From a crenarchaeote SCGC AAA261-N23 (GTDB lineage Archaea > Thermoproteota > Thermoprotei > Gearchaeales > Gearchaeaceae): a stretch of 7,680 nucleotides of DNA. Location: NCBI GenBank assembly GCA_000375685.1, contig AQVQ01000050.1, forward strand, positions 1 to 7,680. The letters run 5' to 3'. Both the position numbers and the translations under genes were made by a program. The notes under the pieces were generated by a model. That model was not told the origin of the DNA. It saw only the letters and a program-made list of their open reading frames with translations, and searched no databases. Below, piece after piece: positions 1 through 5,518 of this stretch (the first letter of the stretch is position 1; each line of letters starts with the position of its first letter).

Positions 1-103
1 ACTTCATTTCTTCCATCAAATTCTTTTCATCCTTATGCCTCCCTGCAGTATCTATGATAATTATATTGCAATTTTTACTCTCAAGATACTTTATTTCATC
101 AAT
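1..103 (-). repeat. Inverted partial copy of the SRP54 gene (G domain)
   Basis: Read on the minus strand, this stretch matches 3281..3383 (and 6031..6133) of the SRP54 gene. Positions 1..95 are identical, position 96 differs, and 97..103 match again; similarity then ends. The copy encodes SRP54 residues around 173 to 206. It continues off the left edge, so its full length is unknown. Nucleotide identity this high rules out ordinary paralogy of GTPase domains; it is a duplicated or chimeric piece of the same gene in opposite orientation. The 7-bp match 97..103 (attgatg on the minus strand) is the likely microhomology at the junction. Confidence 0.9.
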
Positions 104-583
104 CACACAAATATAATCAAATTCTTTTGGAAGTTTTGATAATGTATCGCTTCTTGTTATTTTTATATCTTTAAGCATGTATGAATCTGAAGCAAAGTAT
201 GCTTTGTAGTAATTTGGAAAATTATATCTTTTAAGTTCGTTTATAGTAATATCTTTCATACTCTCCAATCTATTCGTAATGTAAATTATTTCAAAATATT
301 TGCTAAGTCTTTTAAGAACAACTCTTGAATATGGAACAGGTTTATCATGTTTTAATAGTTCTATTCCCAATGGATCTATGCAAAAAGCAATTTCCCAAAA
401 CCTTTTTCTGTATTCAAGAATTTCATTCTCATTTACATGCTCTCTTAAAAACTCCACAACCTTTTTCCCTATTACTTGTTCTCTTTTAAATCTTTTACCT
501 AGAATTAACGAAAAAATTTTAGCTTTTCTTACAGTTATATCTAGAATGCAATCATCTATATCTACGAGTATTGCCTTTCTCAA
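1..583 (-). pseudogene. HAD-superfamily hydrolase-like gene, 3' end replaced in frame by an inverted SRP54 fragment; runs off the window
   Basis: The minus strand is open from a TTG at 583..581 to the window edge (194 codons). Residues 1 to about 162 look like a haloacid dehalogenase-type phosphatase: motif I DIDDC with D8 and D10 right at the N-terminus, a helical cap-like stretch (about 16-90), motif II as YITNR with T103, basic residues K147/K153 as possible motif III, and a hydrophobic strand ending in acidic D162-E163 (motif IV). The substrate cannot be told. From about residue 163 the protein becomes SRP54 residues 175 onward, including its G3 motif DTAGR, because the DNA is an inverted copy of the SRP54 gene. 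The TTG start is chosen because an in-frame TAA lies just upstream, motif I would be lost with later starts, and it begins one base after the trxB stop, suggesting cotranscription. The native C-terminus is missing. The fusion is probably not a working protein. Confidence 0.7.
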
Positions 584-584
584 T

Positions 585-1523
585 TTACTCAGTTATTAAT
601 CCTTTAGCTTTTAAATCCTCTATAAAGTTTATCGCGTCAAGTGCAGCCTTACACCCATCGCCTGCGGCTGAAATAGCTTGCCTATACTTATAATCAGTTG
701 CTTCGCCTGCAACAAATACACCTTCTACGCTTGTTTTTGTGTATTCCTTTGCAATTATGTAGCCTTTTTCATCCATTTCAACCTGTCCTCTAAAAATTTC
801 AGTATTAGGTTCATGACCGATTGCAAGAAAAACTCCGTCACATTTGAAAAAATAATCTTCGTTTGTTTTCAAATTCCTTAAATATACACCTTGAACTGTT
901 TTATCCCCTACTATCTCTGTTACTATGTGTGACCATTTAATGTTTATTTTAGGATTCTTAAACACTCTTTCTTGCAATATTTTACTAGCTCTGAATTGAT
1001 CTCTTCTATGAACAATGGTTACAGAATTTGCATGCTTGCTCAGCTCCATTGCTTCCTCCATTGCACTATCTCCTCCACCTACTACAATCACGTTTCTATT
1101 TTTAAAGAAAGGAGCATCGCATGGTGCACATGTTGAAACTCCTCTACCAACAAATTCTTTTTCCCCTTTTACTCCTAACCATCTTGGTCTTGCACCCGTA
1201 GCTATTATTACAGACCATGCTTCATATAATTCATCTTCAACCCAAATTTTGAAAGGTCTACTTTTAAAGTCAACCTTTGTGGCATCTCTATCTATTATCT
1301 CTGCACCTAAATTTTCAGCCTGTTTTCTCATTTCCATCATAAGTTCAGGTCCAAGTATTCCTTTCGAAAATCCTGGAAAGTTCTCCACCAAAGTAGTTAA
1401 CATAAGCTGTCCTCCAGGCTGATATCCTGCAATAACTAAGGGGTTAAGTAAAGCTCTTGCAGCGTATATAGCAGCTGTGTATCCTGAAGGTCCTGAACCT
1501 ATTATTATAAGATTTCTAGCCAT
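585..1523 (-). CDS. trxB: Thioredoxin reductase (FAD/NAD(P)H-dependent)
   Basis: This 312-aa flavoprotein has the usual TrxB length and order. The FAD-binding GSGPSG motif is at 9-14, a GGQL segment at 37-40, an ATG motif at 108-110, and the redox-active CxxC as C132-A-P-C135. The nucleotide-binding GGGDSA is at 149-154 and HRRDQFRA at 172-179, the latter typical of NADPH-using enzymes. The C-terminal FAD segment is VAGEATD (271-277) followed by YRQA and AAGDGC. Such enzymes pass electrons from NAD(P)H via FAD to thioredoxin or glutaredoxin-like proteins in the cytoplasm. Two positions are unusual: CAPC instead of the common CATC, and GE where the family normally has GD at the FAD-binding site. 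The ATG start is supported by a TATA-like element 25 nt upstream, implying a leaderless mRNA. The HAD-like gene begins one base after its stop. The family call is firm; the electron acceptor and cofactor preference are inferred. Confidence 0.95.
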   Translation of the reverse strand: MARNLIIIGSGPSGYTAAIYAARALLNPLVIAGYQPGGQLMLTTLVENFPGFSKGILGPELMMEMRKQAENLGAEIIDRDATKVDFKSRPFKIWVEDELYEAWSVIIATGARPRWLGVKGEKEFVGRGVSTCAPCDAPFFKNRNVIVVGGGDSAMEEAMELSKHANSVTIVHRRDQFRASKILQERVFKNPKINIKWSHIVTEIVGDKTVQGVYLRNLKTNEDYFFKCDGVFLAIGHEPNTEIFRGQVEMDEKGYIIAKEYTKTSVEGVFVAGEATDYKYRQAISAAGDGCKAALDAINFIEDLKAKGLITE

Positions 1524-1530
1524 TATAAAA
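1523..1530 (+). promoter_or_regulatory. Possible TATA box for the C/D box sRNA
   Basis: The plus strand reads ttataaaa here, centred near 1527. A start site about 26-27 nt downstream would fall near 1553, some 9 nt before the C box of the sRNA, which is a reasonable 5' end. The element abuts the trxB start codon on the other strand, so the two promoters interleave. Judged by spacing only. Confidence 0.35.
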
Positions 1531-1543
1531 TTAATAAGGAATA

Positions 1544-1552
1544 TTAAATATA
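1544..1552 (-). promoter_or_regulatory. TATA-box-like element for trxB (leaderless)
   Basis: On the minus strand this reads atatattta, centred near 1548. The trxB ATG begins at 1523, about 25 nt away, matching the usual archaeal TATA-to-start distance and predicting transcription starting at or next to the start codon. No Shine-Dalgarno sequence is seen before the ATG, consistent with a leaderless transcript. Confidence 0.5.
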
Positions 1553-1561
1553 TCTTTCAAG

Positions 1562-1610
1562 ATGATGATGCGAGCAGCTTCTGAGTTATGATGAAGAAGA
1601 GAAGATCTGA
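1562..1610 (+). ncRNA. C/D box guide sRNA (2'-O-methylation guide)
   Basis: The order and spacing are canonical for an archaeal C/D box sRNA: C box ATGATGA 1562-1568, 12-nt guide 1569-1580, D' box CTGA 1581-1584, 3-nt spacer GTT, C' box ATGATGA 1588-1594, 12-nt guide 1595-1606, D box CTGA 1607-1610. Such RNAs bind L7Ae, Nop5 and fibrillarin and direct ribose methylation of the target base paired to the fifth guide nucleotide upstream of D or D'. The D' guide would recognise AAGCUGCUCGCA and the D guide AUCUUCUCUUCU, each with a U at the predicted site. I could not assign targets. The terminal stem is weak. The coordinates cover box C to box D; the mature RNA probably extends a few nt each side and so overlaps the 3' end of the convergent TenA-like gene. 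Confidence 0.85.
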
Positions 1611-1611
1611 A

Positions 1612-2160
1612 TTAAATCGATTCCCAAAATTTTAATTCATAATATTGGATCATTTTAGCTATTTGCAAGTGATTTCCTTCATATCTTTCTATTATTCTTT
1701 CAGCTTTATCCTCTTCAATCTTTGAATTTGCAAAAAGCTCCAAGAATCTTACATCATATTTATCCTTGAAAATTTTTAAAAGTTCTTCACATTTTTTAGA
1801 CCATACTGGTAGATTAACAACTAAGGCCAAAATTTGCTCACCAGGATTAGCATAGTTTGCTAACCACGCAAGATAATGGGTATATGAAACAACACTAGGT
1901 AACGGTTCTCTTTTTTTCTCAGCAACTTCCCTTAATATTTTTAGTGCTTCATAGTCTCCAATTAAAGCATTTAAGAAGAAATCTATTTCATCCTGTTCTT
2001 TAGCCCTTGAAAGCATGATTGCTAGAGATCTTAAATCATAGTTAACAATGTACCATTGTTGATCATAAAAGTTTTTCAGTTTCTCTAAATCCTTGAATAA
2101 AGCATGCGAAATTATTTTCTCGTTAATGTCTTTTATCTTTTCCCTTATTTCTTTAAGCAT
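1612..2160 (-). CDS. TenA/THI-4 (PqqC-like) family protein
   Basis: This 182-aa, mostly helical protein resembles the TenA/THI-4 family (heme-oxygenase-like fold). Supporting features are the N-terminal half with QQWYIVNYDLRSLAIMLSRA (35-53), the P-x-x-x-x-Y-x-x-Y-L pattern around 88-99, LPVW at 117-120, and the C-terminal YELKFW (174-179), which matches the family's terminal E-x-x-F-W and its acidic active-site residue E176. Classical TenA enzymes hydrolyse aminopyrimidines for thiamin salvage using a cysteine in an LPC-x-W segment. Here that segment has no cysteine; the only one is C124 a few residues on, and the protein is shorter than the roughly 220-235 aa of bacterial TenA. The exact reaction is therefore uncertain. 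The ATG start at 2160 has a good ribosome-binding site, gtgat, 5 nt upstream. Its stop lies one base beyond the D box of the opposite-strand sRNA. Confidence 0.7.
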   Translation of the reverse strand: MLKEIREKIKDINEKIISHALFKDLEKLKNFYDQQWYIVNYDLRSLAIMLSRAKEQDEIDFFLNALIGDYEALKILREVAEKKREPLPSVVSYTHYLAWLANYANPGEQILALVVNLPVWSKKCEELLKIFKDKYDVRFLELFANSKIEEDKAERIIERYEGNHLQIAKMIQYYELKFWESI

Positions 2161-2165
2161 AATTA

Positions 2166-2200
2166 ATCACTCTTTCTTTTTATAATAAGCTTTCTTATAA
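2166..2200 (-). promoter_or_regulatory. Upstream region of the TenA-like gene: SD and TATA candidates
   Basis: On the minus strand gtgat (2170-2166) matches the anti-SD end of archaeal 16S rRNA (GGUGAU type) and sits 5 nt before the ATG. Two TATA-like elements precede it: ttataaaa (2184-2177), which is rather close to the start codon, and cttataag (2200-2193), which would place the transcription start near 2171, just in front of the SD. The second fits an mRNA with a short leader better. Confidence 0.4.
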
Positions 2201-2313
2201 GCGAGTTATGATGTTTCTCTAATACCTAAAAGGAATGGACTTTCCGCTTAATTGTTATTGCTTTATTCTTAACCATGAGGAAGTTAATGATCGTTGTAAA
2301 TAGAGTTTAGCAA

Positions 2314-2387
2314 CGGGCCCAGTGGGATTTGAACCCACGATCTTCAGCTCCGAAGGCTGACGCTTTGATCCGCTAAGCTATGGGCCC
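2314..2387 (-). tRNA. tRNA-Arg (anticodon TCG), copy 1
   Basis: The minus strand folds into a complete 74-nt cloverleaf. The acceptor stem is GGGCCCA/TGGGCCC (7 bp). The D arm is GCTT/AAGC with a 9-nt loop containing GG. The anticodon stem TCAGC/GCTGA closes the loop CTTCGGA, giving anticodon TCG, which reads arginine CGN codons. A 5-nt variable loop follows, then the T stem GTGGG/CCCAC with loop TTCAAAT. The discriminator base is G (2314), and CCA is not encoded, so it must be added after transcription. No intron is present. It lies on the same strand as the TenA-like gene and is divergent from the SRP54 operon. Confidence 0.97.
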
Positions 2388-2432
2388 ATAAATTTATCTT
2401 TTATAAAAAATAAAAAACAATGTTAGATAAAA
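2388..2432. promoter_or_regulatory. Divergent promoter region between tRNA-Arg and the SRP54 operon, copy 1
   Basis: This 45-bp AT-rich spacer contains the perfect palindrome ttttataaaa (2399-2408). On the plus strand its centre is about 29 nt upstream of the ATG at 2433, the right distance for a leaderless mRNA of the 111-aa/SRP54/pus10 operon. On the minus strand the same box would be too close to the tRNA 5' end (2387); a T-rich element at about 2408-2420 (ttttttattt) has better spacing for the tRNA. Transcription of both genes therefore probably starts from overlapping sites. Confidence 0.5.
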
Positions 2433-2768
2433 ATGATTCAAAAAAGCTTCAGGCAAGATATCTTATATCATAATACGGTTGATATTTGGATTAATGTTTG
2501 TGAAGAAAACAACATAGATTGGTCAAATGTTCAGCTTTATCTAGACTTTATAAATTTTCTTAGGAATTGCAACATTAAAATGAATCCTATGAATCTTTGC
2601 ATAAAAGAAACTGGTGGTTTATATGAAAGGGGTATTAAAAAGGCAAAATTCTTAGAAGCTCTCTCAAGAGTTAAAGGTAATCGTCCTGTTTTTGTTGTGA
2701 AGTATGATAATAATTTAAAAAATAAGATCGATGATTTTATAGCAAGTTTAAGAAGTAATACAAAATGA
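2433..2768 (+). CDS. Uncharacterised 111-aa protein, first gene of the SRP54 operon, copy 1
   Basis: I do not recognise the family. The 111-aa protein is soluble-looking, with no signal peptide or membrane segment. It has a mainly helical first half (roughly 10-50), then a glycine-containing segment around GGLYERG (61-67) and a basic stretch KGNRPVFVVKYDNN (81-94) that could form a strand, and a short helical, lysine-rich tail. It contains two scattered cysteines (23, 46) and one more at 56, without a CxxC pair. The ATG at 2433 is the first possible start after an in-frame stop (2424-2426) and fits the TATA spacing for a leaderless mRNA. Its stop overlaps the SRP54 start (ATGA, 2765-2768), implying coupled expression. 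That position suggests, but does not show, a role in protein targeting, translation or tRNA biology. The operon context makes it a real gene rather than a chance ORF. Confidence 0.75.
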   Translation: MIQKSFRQDILYHNTVDIWINVCEENNIDWSNVQLYLDFINFLRNCNIKMNPMNLCIKETGGLYERGIKKAKFLEALSRVKGNRPVFVVKYDNNLKNKIDDFIASLRSNTK

Positions 2769-4078
2769 GCTTTTTGAAGGAAATATCGCAATCATTAATA
2801 AATGCAATAAATAAGCTCAAAGGGAGTACAGGAGATGAGGCCTCGATTAAGGAATTTATAAGGGATATACAAAGGATTCTTATAAAAGCGGATGTAAATT
2901 TGAACATTGTTCTAGATATAAGCAAAAGGCTTGAAAAAGCATCAAAGGAAAATCCTCCTCCAGGATTTACAAGGAAAGATATCATTTTAAAAGAACTTTA
3001 TGACAGCTTGATAGAAATACTCGGAGGAAGCAAGCCTTATATTATCAATTTTGATCCATCAAGAAGGAATATCATAATGCTTGTAGGAATTCAAGGTTCA
3101 GGAAAAACAACTACAGCAGCAAAGCTAGCTAGATATTTTAAAATAAGGGGATATAATCCAGGATTGATTTGTGCAGATACTTACAGGCTAGGAGCATATT
3201 ATCAACTTAAGCAGCTTGCTGAAAAAGTTCAAGTAGAATTCTACGGAGACTTAAATGAAAAGGATCCTGTAAAGATAGTTATTGATGGAATAAAGTATCT
3301 TGAGAGTAAAAATTGCAATATAATTATCATAGATACTGCAGGGAGGCATAAGGATGAAAAGAATTTGATGGAAGAAATGAAGTTACTTTCAAGTAAAATA
3401 AATCCGGATCATGTGATGCTTGTAATAGATGGGACTATAGGCCAATCTGCCTATAATCAAGCTAAAGCTTTCAATGAAAGCACAAAAATTGGAAGTATAA
3501 TTGTAACAAAATTAGATGGATCAGCTAAAGGAGGAGGAGCTATAAGTGCAGCTAAAGCAACCAATGCAAAAATAAGCTTTATAGGAACGGGAGAAGGAAT
3601 TGAAGAATTTGAACTTTTTAATCCAGTAAGCTTCGTAAACAGACTTCTTGGAATGGGAGACTTAGAAGCTTTAGCAAAAAGAATTGAAGAAGCTCAAATA
3701 AAGGAGGAAATAACTAAAGAAAAGTTCTTATCCGGAGAGTTTACGATAAAGGAAATGGTTATGCAAATAAAGGAATTTAGAAAAGCAGGCCCCCTTGGTA
3801 AGCTTTTAAGCCTTATTCCAGGCTTTAACGTTAATTTACCTGAAGAGATGCTCAAAACTGCAGAAGAAAGTTTGAAGAAATGGGAAGCTATAATAAATTC
3901 CATGAGGTCTGAGGAAATAAAGGATCCTAAGATAATTGATAAATCTAGAGCAAGAAGAATAGCAAGGGGTTCTGGTGTTGATATAAAGGAGGTTGAAAGA
4001 CTTATAGAAAGTTATTTTATGATAAAGAGGAACATTAAGAGATTCAAGAGATTTGGTTTCTCTTTTCCGACTAGATGA
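2765..4078 (+). CDS. srp54: Signal recognition particle 54 kDa GTPase (SRP54/Ffh), copy 1
   Basis: This 437-aa protein is full length for archaeal SRP54. The N domain (1 to about 95) is a helical bundle. The G domain (about 96-295) shows all GTPase motifs: G1 GIQGSGKTT (108-116), the DTYRLGAYYQL segment (138-148, family consensus DTFRAGAFDQL), G3 DTAGR (190-194), G4 TKLD (248-251) and G5 GTGE (274-277). The M domain (about 300-437) contains the SRP-RNA-binding SRARRIARGSG motif (394-404), with a final basic stretch at 420-430. It binds signal sequences of nascent chains on ribosomes, together with SRP RNA and SRP19, and delivers them to FtsY at the membrane. The start overlaps the preceding gene and the stop overlaps pus10, both as ATGA. 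No strong SD is seen, so translation is probably coupled. Part of the G domain also exists inverted at the window start. Confidence 0.98.
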   Translation: MSFLKEISQSLINAINKLKGSTGDEASIKEFIRDIQRILIKADVNLNIVLDISKRLEKASKENPPPGFTRKDIILKELYDSLIEILGGSKPYIINFDPSRRNIIMLVGIQGSGKTTTAAKLARYFKIRGYNPGLICADTYRLGAYYQLKQLAEKVQVEFYGDLNEKDPVKIVIDGIKYLESKNCNIIIIDTAGRHKDEKNLMEEMKLLSSKINPDHVMLVIDGTIGQSAYNQAKAFNESTKIGSIIVTKLDGSAKGGGAISAAKATNAKISFIGTGEGIEEFELFNPVSFVNRLLGMGDLEALAKRIEEAQIKEEITKEKFLSGEFTIKEMVMQIKEFRKAGPLGKLLSLIPGFNVNLPEEMLKTAEESLKKWEAIINSMRSEEIKDPKIIDKSRARRIARGSGVDIKEVERLIESYFMIKRNIKRFKRFGFSFPTR

Positions 4079-5022
4079 AGGAAGAAGTTTTGAGAAAGGC
4101 TTTTGAAATTCTTAAATTTTATAATATATGTGCTTTATGTCTAGGCAGGTTATTCTATGAAAAGCCCAGTAACTTAATTAGATTGGGGATCTTTATTAAA
4201 AAGGAATTTCTCAAATCTCAAAAAACAAAATTCCAAAGCAAATCTAATTGTTATTTATGCAACAATGCTTTTATAAGTTTTAAAAGAATCGTACCAAATT
4301 TATTAGAGAAACTTAAAAGTTATGAATTTGAAAGCCTTTATACTAGCTTAAAAGTACCAAAGAAACTGATAGAAAGGGAAGATGAAATAAGGATAAAATA
4401 TAGCATAGAAACTGGAGAATCTATTAAGCCTACTTTCAATAGAATATTTCCAAAATACATAGCTAAAAAAATAGGCAAAAAATTTGATTCACAAAATTAT
4501 CATTTGTTAATTTCTTACGATATTCAAAGTTCACAAGTAGAAATAATTCCGCAGAATCTTTACATATATGGAAGATACATAAAGAATCGCAGAGGCATCT
4601 ATCAAACAAGAAGCTATTGCTATTCATGTTATGGAAAAGGTTGTGCTGAATGTAATTACACGGGCTATGACAAGGTTCCTTCAGTTGAAAGCTATATACT
4701 ACCTTACTTTTCTAAGGCTTTTCAAGCACAGAATGCAGTTTTTCATGCAGCAGGAAGAGAGGATGGAGACGTTCTAACTTTAGATACAGGAAGACCTTTC
4801 ATAGTAGAAGTTGTAAGACCTTTGAAAAGGAAAGTTGATCTTAAAGCTATAGAAAATGAAATTAATGAAAATTCTAAGGGAGATGTGATAGTTAAAAATT
4901 TAATTGAAGTAAAAAAGGACGCTGTTAAAAAGATGATGGTTTTTACGAAATATGATGAAAAAACTTACATTCTTCTTCTTGAATTTGAAAAGGAAATAGA
5001 TGATTCATTGCTTTATTCTTAA
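4075..5022 (+). pseudogene. pus10: tRNA pseudouridine synthase Pus10, copy 1, C-terminally truncated at the repeat junction
   Basis: Archaeal Pus10 makes pseudouridine 54 (and 55) in the T loop of tRNAs. The N-terminal part carries two CxxC pairs (C19/C22, C59/C62) in a THUMP-like region. Residues 162-193 hold the family signature GRYIKNRRGIYQTR followed by a Cys cluster C182-C185-C190-C193. The catalytic motif GREDGDV (228-234; likely nucleophile D230) is followed by TGRPFIVEV. The protein ends at residue 315, whereas archaeal Pus10 proteins are roughly 380-430 aa. The last codons (312-315, LLYS) and the stop come from the start of the next repeat unit, so the genuine C-terminus with the conserved KEFVHGD-type motif is absent. 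It is probably inactive. The ATG overlaps the SRP54 stop (ATGA). The truncated frame now runs toward the second tRNA-Arg copy on the opposite strand. Confidence 0.85.
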
Positions 5023-5063
5023 CCATGAGGAAGTTAATGATCGTTGTAAATAGAGTTTAGCAA

Positions 5064-5137
5064 CGGGCCCAGTGGGATTTGAACCCACGATCTTCAGCTC
5101 CGAAGGCTGACGCTTTGATCCGCTAAGCTATGGGCCC
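5064..5137 (-). tRNA. tRNA-Arg (anticodon TCG), copy 2
   Basis: Identical to the copy at 2314..2387: complete 74-nt cloverleaf, TCG anticodon, discriminator G, no CCA and no intron. Its upstream AT-rich promoter region is also duplicated intact, so it should be as transcribable as copy 1. It now lies convergent to the truncated pus10, about 40 bp beyond that gene's stop. In the parental arrangement it faces away from the operon. Confidence 0.97.
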
Positions 5138-5182
5138 ATAAATTTATCTTTTATAAAAAATAAAAAACAATGTTAGATAAAA
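5138..5182. promoter_or_regulatory. Divergent tRNA-Arg / SRP54-operon promoter region, copy 2
   Basis: Exact copy of 2388..2432, with the palindrome ttttataaaa at 5149-5158 and the same spacing to the ATG at 5183. The second unit therefore keeps its own promoter and does not depend on read-through from unit 1. Confidence 0.5.
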
Positions 5183-5518
5183 ATGATTCAAAAAAGCTTC
5201 AGGCAAGATATCTTATATCATAATACGGTTGATATTTGGATTAATGTTTGTGAAGAAAACAACATAGATTGGTCAAATGTTCAGCTTTATCTAGACTTTA
5301 TAAATTTTCTTAGGAATTGCAACATTAAAATGAATCCTATGAATCTTTGCATAAAAGAAACTGGTGGTTTATATGAAAGGGGTATTAAAAAGGCAAAATT
5401 CTTAGAAGCTCTCTCAAGAGTTAAAGGTAATCGTCCTGTTTTTGTTGTGAAGTATGATAATAATTTAAAAAATAAGATCGATGATTTTATAGCAAGTTTA
5501 AGAAGTAATACAAAATGA
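5183..5518 (+). CDS. Uncharacterised 111-aa protein, copy 2
   Basis: The translation is identical to the protein at 2433..2768: soluble, mostly helical, lysine-rich C-terminus, family not recognised. It again overlaps the following SRP54 start by ATGA (5515-5518). It has an intact promoter in this unit. As the two copies are the same, the duplication offers no information about which residues are constrained. Confidence 0.75.
   Translation: MIQKSFRQDILYHNTVDIWINVCEENNIDWSNVQLYLDFINFLRNCNIKMNPMNLCIKETGGLYERGIKKAKFLEALSRVKGNRPVFVVKYDNNLKNKIDDFIASLRSNTK

Larger units (their letters stand above)
2257..5006. repeat. Tandem direct repeat, unit 1 (2750 bp)
   Basis: Everything from 2257 recurs exactly 2750 bp downstream. 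The left boundary is set by comparing 2251-2260 with 5001-5010: bases match from 2257/5007 onward and differ at 2256/5006. The unit contains tRNA-Arg, the divergent promoter, the 111-aa gene, SRP54 and pus10 codons 1 to about 310. The new join 5006|5007 lies inside pus10 and shows at most a few bases (attg) that might be shared by both parent sequences. No inverted termini, transposase or target-site duplication is visible, so this is not an insertion sequence. Confidence 0.97.

Noticed and set aside
300..599. Plus-strand 99-aa ORF opposite the HAD-like gene
   Set aside because: The minus-strand frame shows clear HAD motifs and is continuous to the window edge; the plus-strand frame has low-complexity Ser/Leu/Phe composition typical of an antisense shadow.
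1015..1422. Plus-strand 135-aa ORF inside trxB
   Set aside because: It lies fully antisense to the conserved FAD and CxxC regions of trxB, so its openness comes from that gene's codon composition.
2203..2250. Possible second C/D sRNA or structured RNA: gagttatgatg (2203-2213) repeats an 11-mer from the real sRNA (1583-1593), flanked by taagcg/cgctta (2198-2203/2245-2250) and an inner ggaa/ttcc hairpin
   Set aside because: There is no CTGA box at the required spacing and no second C-like box, and the two stems compete for one base. The 11-mer match is probably chance or a decayed remnant.
2275..2310. 11-codon ORF starting ATGAGGAAG, with a hydrophobic middle, upstream of the tRNA (repeated at 5025)
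   Set aside because: It is too short to support, has no SD or well-placed TATA, and runs up to the tRNA 3' flank. It could be a remnant but nothing shows it is translated.
2537..2985. Minus-strand ORFs across the 111-aa gene and SRP54 start (also at 5287-5735)
   Set aside because: Antisense shadows of the well-supported plus-strand operon, with no promoter or family match.
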